20,039 nt of DNA, taken from Nitrosomonadales bacterium. Lineage in GTDB: Bacteria; Pseudomonadota; Gammaproteobacteria; Burkholderiales; Nitrosomonadaceae. Each line of letters starts with the position of its first letter. The stretch's first letter is position 1. A program made the position numbers and the translations under genes. Below are positions 15,756-20,039 of this stretch, one piece after another. The stretch spans positions 1 through 20,039 of the forward strand of contig SPBV01000009.1 in NCBI GenBank assembly GCA_004525885.1, in the 5' to 3' direction. The notes below the pieces were generated by a model that saw only the letters and a program-made list of their open reading frames with translations, was not told the DNA's origin and searched no databases.

Positions 15756-16121
15756 TGTCGTAATTGTGAACTATATTAAGCTCAACTTAGAATTTATCGA
15801 GGCGCCTATTATATACTGACACACAAGTTCTTAAAGTAGAGCTGAGTATTCTTATTTCAACCTACCAAATAAAACTTGTGCTTTATCCTTGTGGGAATAA
15901 TCTCCTACAGCCCTACAAAAAAATTTGCGGGTTTTTCAAGGTATTGCGCTGCGAACTCACTAAAATATTTGACTTTCCTATTTGTTATCCTAATTTTATA
16001 ATGTTTTGCTCTTATACTCCGCTCCCATTCTTGATTTAATTGATATACAATCACCCGGTTAAATTACTCGGAAAAACCGCTGAGTAAATGATTGGCCAAT
16101 ATATCAAAATATGGAGACACT
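15756..16121. other. Divergent intergenic region
   Basis: 366 AT-rich bases with no gene that I can support. It separates the minus-strand folD-aceEF run from the plus-strand gene at 16122, so it should hold promoters for both. It contains an inverted repeat CACAAGTT (15822-15829) with AACTTGTG (15873-15880) around a 43-base spacer. The best plus-strand promoter-like bases are described separately. No promoter for the minus-strand run could be named. Confidence 0.4.
15969..16002 (+). promoter_or_regulatory. Possible sigma-70 promoter for the His/Gly-rich protein gene
   Basis: TTGACT (15969-15974) and a perfect TATAAT (15997-16002) lie upstream of the gene at 16122. The hexamers are good, but the spacer of 22 bases is longer than the usual 17, which makes the pairing doubtful; the TATAAT could act with another element. 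Confidence 0.25.
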
Positions 16122-16745
16122 ATGAACAAAGCGTTTGAGTGGATTTTGCGTCTAAAATGGGCTGCTGTACTGGTATCACTAGTGACGCTACCGGCCTATG
16201 CGCAACTAATGATTGGCCATATGGGTCATGGGGGAGGCGATGACTGTAATATAAAATCAGGGCCTATACCTCTAAACTATAGTGTCTATGAGAAACCAAA
16301 GGGACAACTTCCGCCTACACACGCATTTTGTAAGCATCTGCCAAATATCGGCGAACATATTGTAACAGTAGACCTTCAGGGGTCTAAGTCTCGTGAAATA
16401 CCAATTGGTATCCGTCTGGTCTTAGCAGAGGGAGGTCAAAATAAGACTGTTATGTCCACACCTGCACAACCATATCCGTCTGGGACTATTACGTTTTTAG
16501 TAAATTTGAAAGAATTAGGCCAATATAATTTGCTGCTAGAAACAGAGAAAGCTGGCAAAATGAGCGCAGCGGTTACTCTTCCTTTACATGTAGGCGAAGG
16601 TGGTGGCCATGGCGGACACTCTGGTATTGGTATGCTAGAAATTGCTCTGTTGCTGGTTGCGGGAGGAGGTATTGCTGCTTTTTTCTGGTTGCGCCGCAAA
16701 AAACCTAATAAAGTTACAGAGGAGGTTACTGAGGAGTCTCGGTAA
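16122..16745 (+). CDS. Exported His/Gly-rich protein with C-terminal membrane anchor, unknown function
   Basis: A 207-residue protein from ATG 16122, chosen because GGAG (16113-16116) precedes it at a good distance; TTG 16092 in frame is less likely. Residues 1-27 form a signal peptide ending AYA before Q28. The mature part begins with a His/Gly/Asp cluster (HMGHGGGDDC, 33-42), has two Cys (C42, C70), a beta-rich middle (IPIGIRLVLAEGG, GTITFLVNLKELGQYNLLLE), a second cluster (GGGHGGHSGIG, 160-170) and a helix at 171-190 followed by RRKK. Topology should be periplasmic with a short cytoplasmic tail. The DDC...FCKHLPNIG pattern recalls uncharacterised secreted proteins that I remember from methane and ammonia oxidisers, but that is memory and not verified. 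Metal binding is plausible from the His, Asp and Cys residues, and unproven. Confidence 0.78.
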   Translation: MNKAFEWILRLKWAAVLVSLVTLPAYAQLMIGHMGHGGGDDCNIKSGPIPLNYSVYEKPKGQLPPTHAFCKHLPNIGEHIVTVDLQGSKSREIPIGIRLVLAEGGQNKTVMSTPAQPYPSGTITFLVNLKELGQYNLLLETEKAGKMSAAVTLPLHVGEGGGHGGHSGIGMLEIALLLVAGGGIAAFFWLRRKKPNKVTEEVTEESR

Positions 16746-16789
16746 TAATAGTAATTTTGAGTTCTCTGCAAACGTATTTACTTAAGTCT

Positions 16790-16857
16790 CATCCTAATTA
16801 TCCTAATTATAGTCCAAGTAATTTTATTAGGATGAATTGTGTTTCAAATCAATTCAT
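16790..16857. terminator. Two overlapping hairpins between convergent genes
   Basis: Perfect 9-base inverted repeat CATCCTAAT (16790-16798) with ATTAGGATG (16826-16834), then ATGAATTG (16832-16839) with CAATTCAT (16850-16857) and a 10-base loop. The two stems share three bases, so they compete. The first arm sits in a tandem repeat of ATCCTAATT (16791-16799, 16800-16808). The place, between converging genes, fits a two-way terminator, but the stems are AT-rich and no long T run follows. Confidence 0.4.
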
Positions 16858-16916
16858 TTGATCTCTACTCTTTATATCTTTAGGGTCCTGTAGCGGAGAA
16901 CTATCTTTGGTTAAGA

Positions 16917-17429
16917 TTAGTCGTCTGCTACGGGGTCTTGTGTGATGAATGATTTTGGTAAAATAGAGCTCTTGGGGTAACCCGCCAAATCGAGCGCACT
17001 GTTCCAGCTATCCCTCTCAAACCCTTTTAGTATATCTTTCCCAATGACTAGAACTGGCACTACCAGATCCCCATCGGTAAGTTTTTTTAGGGATTCTGCG
17101 TCTGTTGGATTATTTTCAGGACTTTTCTTAGAGAACGGAATTCCACGATTTACTAGCAGCTCTATTGCATTCATGCATGGCTCTCCACATTCACTATTAT
17201 ATAAAGTAACCGGAAAATTTTTTATGGCCTGTTGCAGGCTATAGGGCATTTGCGCTTTCCCTGCTTGATTTCCCAACTCTTTTTTCTGTGCACTTTTCGC
17301 TGTAAGTGGCGGCTGGGTGTCAGTGTAATGAACCTTACCATTTGCATCTACCCAACGGTACATCTCTGCTGCACTTGCCATTTCTGCTAGAAGAAATGGC
17401 AAGAGGATTAAGGCATATGCTATTTTCAT
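16917..17429 (-). CDS. Periplasmic DUF4124 and glutaredoxin-like domain protein
   Basis: A 170-residue protein from ATG 17429 (TTG 17432 also possible). Residues 1-21 form a signal peptide (MKIAYALILLPFLLAEMASA). DUF4124 follows (about 22-60), with the typical MYRWVDANGKVHYTDTQPP. A glutaredoxin-like domain covers about 72-152: PVTLYNSECGEPCMNAIELL has a C81-GEP-C85 pair, and VVPVLVIG contains the cis-Pro (P125). The redox motif is CxxxC rather than the classical CxxC, so disulphide exchange is likely but not certain. It is last in the minus-strand series after prlC (gap of 51 bases). A role in envelope thiol handling is inference. Confidence 0.85.
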   Translation of the reverse strand: MKIAYALILLPFLLAEMASAAEMYRWVDANGKVHYTDTQPPLTAKSAQKKELGNQAGKAQMPYSLQQAIKNFPVTLYNSECGEPCMNAIELLVNRGIPFSKKSPENNPTDAESLKKLTDGDLVVPVLVIGKDILKGFERDSWNSALDLAGYPKSSILPKSFITQDPVADD

Positions 17430-17480
17430 CAAATTCTTACCTTTCTATTTAAGAAGCAGAATCATTTTGTTTCTTGTCTT

Positions 17481-19577
17481 TTATTTAGTCGCCATGCCAC
17501 AATGACGTAACAACGCGTCTATCTCCGGCTCACGCCCACGTAATGCTATAAAAGATTCTAGCGCCGTTCGACTCCCGCCCACAGCAAGGATTTCATCACG
17601 AAATTGGGCGCCAATCTTCTCGTTTATTACCCCATCTGCACTTTCTTCATACATACTATAAGCATCAGCAGATAGCACTTCTGCCCATTTGTAGCTGTAA
17701 TATCCCGCCGCGTATCCACCCGCGAATATATGCGAGAAACTATTGGGGAAACGATTGAATCTTGGTGGAATAATAACTGCCACTTGCTCACGAATTCCTT
17801 CTAGCAACTCCAATACTGTTTTCCCTTTATCCAGATTAAAATCGAAATGTAGGTGCATGTCAAATAGTGAAAATTCTATCTGTCGTAAAGTCTGGATGCC
17901 GCTCTGATAATTTTTTGCAGCAATCATTTTATCGAACAATTCTCGTGGAAGTGGCGCACCGCTATCAACATGCTGCGTCATACCAGTCAACACCTCCCAT
18001 TCCCAACAGAAATTCTCCATATACTGACTAGGTAACTCCACTGCATCCCATTCCACCCCGTTGATCCCAGAAACACCTAATTCTTCTACCTGAGTAAGTA
18101 GGTGATGCAAGCCATGGCCGAATTCATGGAATAATATTATGACTTCATCATGGGTGAATAGTGCAGGCCGCATTTGACCATTAATATTGATTGGCTTTGC
18201 AAAATTACAATTAAGATATACTGCCGGCGTTTGAATATCACTTTTTCCATTCTCAATCCGCCTGCGAGTAATGGCATCGTCCATCCACGCACCACCTTGC
18301 TTACCAGAGCGCGCGTACAGATCAACATAAAATTGTCCTATCAGTTTTCCATCAGAGTCGTTGATGTTGAAGAATTTTACATCAGGGTGCCAAAATTGAA
18401 TGCTGGGGTTCTCTTCCGATGAAGTAATAGTAATGCAGTAAAGACTTTGAACCAGCTTGAACATGCCCGCCAGTACTTTTGTTTCAGGGAAATATTGTTT
18501 TACGTCCATATCAGAGAAAGCATAGCGCGCAACCCGTAGCTTCTCACTAGCATATGCTAAGTCCCACGATTCAAGTTTATTCAACCCAAGTTGATCAGAG
18601 GCAAATTGACACAGTTCCTCCAGATCAAGCTTAGCATAGGGCTTAGCTTTAATAGCTAGATTAACAAGAAAATCTAGAATCTGCTTTGGCGTGGAAGCCA
18701 TTTTTGATGCCAGCGAGACATCAGCGTAGCAGTCAAATCCAAGTAATTGTGCTTCCTCTTTACGCAACTCAAGTATCTTGTAGATGAGAGGACTGTTGTC
18801 CCAATCAGCCTTACTACTAGAACAAGGACCAGTTAATTCGATCTCACTAGCACGCGTAGAATAAGCATAATACATTTTTCTGCGTAATTCACGATTGTCA
18901 GCATACTGCATGATTGGCTGATAAGAGGGTGCGTGCAACGTAAATTTCCAACCAGAATCGCTATCTTTTTTGGCTGTTTCTCTTGCTGTTTGAAGCTCAT
19001 CATTTGGAATGCCTGATACATCTTCTACATTCTCTGTATGCAACATAAAATTATTTGTCGCATCTAGTAGGTTATCGCTGAATCTTGAAGAAAGTATAGA
19101 TAATTCTTCTTGAATACTGAGAAAGCGCTTCTTTTGCTCAGACTTCAGTTCCGCACCTCCTAGACGAAAATCTCGTAATTCATTTTCGACTATCCTTTTT
19201 TGGGCGCGGCTAAGGTGCTTAAATTCACTGCTATTATGAAGTTTTTTGAATTTCTCAAACAATGCCTGATTTTGTGCTAGCTCAGCGTAGTATTTTGTAA
19301 CTATCGGTAAATTACTGTTATACGCCTTACGCAATTCTGGACTATTCATTACCGCATTTAAATGTGACACCTGTCCCCAGGCACGAGATATGTGCTCGTG
19401 GACATCTGTCATTGGCTGCACGAAGTTCTGCCAAGTTGGTGCGGCGACTTCACAAAGGACCGCTTCAACAATTGAGCGGCCACGGGCCAGCAACTCTTTC
19501 ACAGCTGGGTCGATGTGTTTAGTTTGAATATCTGAAAAGCGTGGTAGTCCAGAAAAATCAAGCAGTGGGTTAGTCAT
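17481..19577 (-). CDS. prlC: Oligopeptidase A (M3 family zinc metallopeptidase)
   Basis: A 698-residue cytoplasmic thimet-type peptidase (E. coli OpdA/PrlC has 680) that degrades short peptides, including cleaved signal peptides. The zinc site is HEFGH (484-488), with E514 of VELPSQYMENF the expected third ligand. Other family text: GQFYVDLYARSGKQGGAWM (413-431) and the FAGGYAAGYYSYKWAEVLSADAY region near the C-terminus. ATG 19577 gives MTNPLLDFSGLPRFSDI, as expected for the family. It lies 63 bases after the dihydroorotase-family gene and 51 before the DUF4124-glutaredoxin gene, all on the minus strand. Confidence 0.96.
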   Translation of the reverse strand: MTNPLLDFSGLPRFSDIQTKHIDPAVKELLARGRSIVEAVLCEVAAPTWQNFVQPMTDVHEHISRAWGQVSHLNAVMNSPELRKAYNSNLPIVTKYYAELAQNQALFEKFKKLHNSSEFKHLSRAQKRIVENELRDFRLGGAELKSEQKKRFLSIQEELSILSSRFSDNLLDATNNFMLHTENVEDVSGIPNDELQTARETAKKDSDSGWKFTLHAPSYQPIMQYADNRELRRKMYYAYSTRASEIELTGPCSSSKADWDNSPLIYKILELRKEEAQLLGFDCYADVSLASKMASTPKQILDFLVNLAIKAKPYAKLDLEELCQFASDQLGLNKLESWDLAYASEKLRVARYAFSDMDVKQYFPETKVLAGMFKLVQSLYCITITSSEENPSIQFWHPDVKFFNINDSDGKLIGQFYVDLYARSGKQGGAWMDDAITRRRIENGKSDIQTPAVYLNCNFAKPININGQMRPALFTHDEVIILFHEFGHGLHHLLTQVEELGVSGINGVEWDAVELPSQYMENFCWEWEVLTGMTQHVDSGAPLPRELFDKMIAAKNYQSGIQTLRQIEFSLFDMHLHFDFNLDKGKTVLELLEGIREQVAVIIPPRFNRFPNSFSHIFAGGYAAGYYSYKWAEVLSADAYSMYEESADGVINEKIGAQFRDEILAVGGSRTALESFIALRGREPEIDALLRHCGMATK

Positions 19578-19640
19578 ATTGATCCAGATATGTTTCAGAT
19601 ATATTGGCTACGTATATAAATGCATGCCTCGAATTAAGGC

Positions 19641-20039
19641 TCAATCTTCATAAACGATGATGCCATCTACTAAAGTGTACTTTACCTTTCCCTGCAATTC
19701 TATGCCAAGGAATGGCGTATTCTTGCCCTGGCTTTTGAGTGTCTGCGCTTCGACTCTCCAATACTGATCTGGATCGAAAATACACAAGTCAGCAGTTGCG
19801 CCTATAGACAAATGACCAGCTTCCACACCAAGTATTCTAGCTGGCTCTGAAGTGATTTTAGCTACTGCCTCAGCCAGCGGGATCTTCATTTCTTCCGCCC
19901 ATTTTAATACAAGTGATAACAACAGTTCCAAGCAGGTAGCGCCAGCCTCAGATTCGACAAAAGGAAGTAGTTTCGCATCTTCATCAACTGGCGCATGGTC
20001 AGAACAGACTGCATCTATTGTGCCATCCATCAAACCAAC
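19641..20039 (-). CDS. pyrC: Dihydroorotase family protein, C-terminal part (PyrC or PyrC'-like)
   Basis: The final 132 residues of a class I dihydroorotase-family protein; the 5' part lies beyond the window edge. Visible text is DGTIDAVCSDHAPVDEDAK, FVESEAGATCLELLLSL, then SEPARILGV and GATADLCIFDPDQYWRV, the amidohydrolase end. The family makes dihydroorotate in pyrimidine synthesis. The Asp of the DHAP motif is present, but the position that is His in active dihydroorotases (DHAPH) is Val here. That resembles the non-catalytic PyrC' partners of aspartate transcarbamoylase, which I cannot confirm without the metal-binding N-terminal half. Confidence 0.88.
   Translation of the reverse strand, partial: VGLMDGTIDAVCSDHAPVDEDAKLLPFVESEAGATCLELLLSLVLKWAEEMKIPLAEAVAKITSEPARILGVEAGHLSIGATADLCIFDPDQYWRVEAQTLKSQGKNTPFLGIELQGKVKYTLVDGIIVYED

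Noticed and set aside
16031..16049. TTGATT and TATACA before the gene at 16122 as a promoter
   Set aside because: The two hexamers are only 7 bases apart, far too close for a sigma-70 promoter.
1..20039. CRISPR arrays, tRNA or rRNA genes, insertion sequences, phage or toxin-antitoxin modules
   Set aside because: The window was read for repeats with regular spacing, tRNA-like folds and transposase or integrase motifs in all gaps and frames; none was seen, and intact core genes fill nearly all of it.

Overview
The window looks like ordinary chromosomal core sequence from a moderately AT-rich Gram-negative bacterium, most likely a betaproteobacterium. Supporting points are homodimer-type pyruvate dehydrogenase genes aceE-aceF, a nadD-rsfS-rlmH-maf-rng cluster, Fur, a Lol lipoprotein exporter and a class I dihydroorotase-family protein followed by prlC. 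A family such as the Nitrosomonadaceae would fit, but that is an inference from protein character and no marker here proves it. I see no tRNA, rRNA, CRISPR array, insertion sequence or phage gene.

Layout. Positions 1-3018 run on the plus strand: fur, then lolC-type permease and lolD overlapping by 8 bases, then a small three-helix membrane protein of unknown function. Positions 3052-4236 hold a minus-strand pair, a DUF2062 membrane protein followed by an AlkA-type DNA glycosylase. A 316-base divergent gap separates this pair from apt (4553-5080, plus strand), which is followed by a heavily decayed mtnA pseudogene (about 5098-5914).

From 15755 down to 6054 ten genes run in one direction on the minus strand: an unknown two-helix membrane protein, a 54-residue single-helix protein coupled to it by an ATGA overlap, folD, aceE, aceF, nadD, rsfS, rlmH, maf and rng. 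The first part joins one-carbon metabolism with pyruvate oxidation. The second joins NAD synthesis, ribosome silencing and methylation, a nucleotide-cleaning pyrophosphatase and RNase G. A 366-base gap precedes a plus-strand gene for an exported His/Gly-rich protein with a C-terminal membrane anchor (16122-16745). The right end is a minus-strand series: the 3' part of a dihydroorotase-family gene, prlC (oligopeptidase A) and a periplasmic DUF4124-glutaredoxin protein.

The clearest unusual points are the mtnA ruin beside an intact apt (methionine and adenine salvage partners), the unlisted 54-residue coupled ORF, a Lys-rich tail on RsfS, a dihydroorotase motif that reads SDHAPV rather than ending in His, and the unexplained anchored His/Gly-rich secreted protein. 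I did not find convincing evidence of a new multi-gene system.
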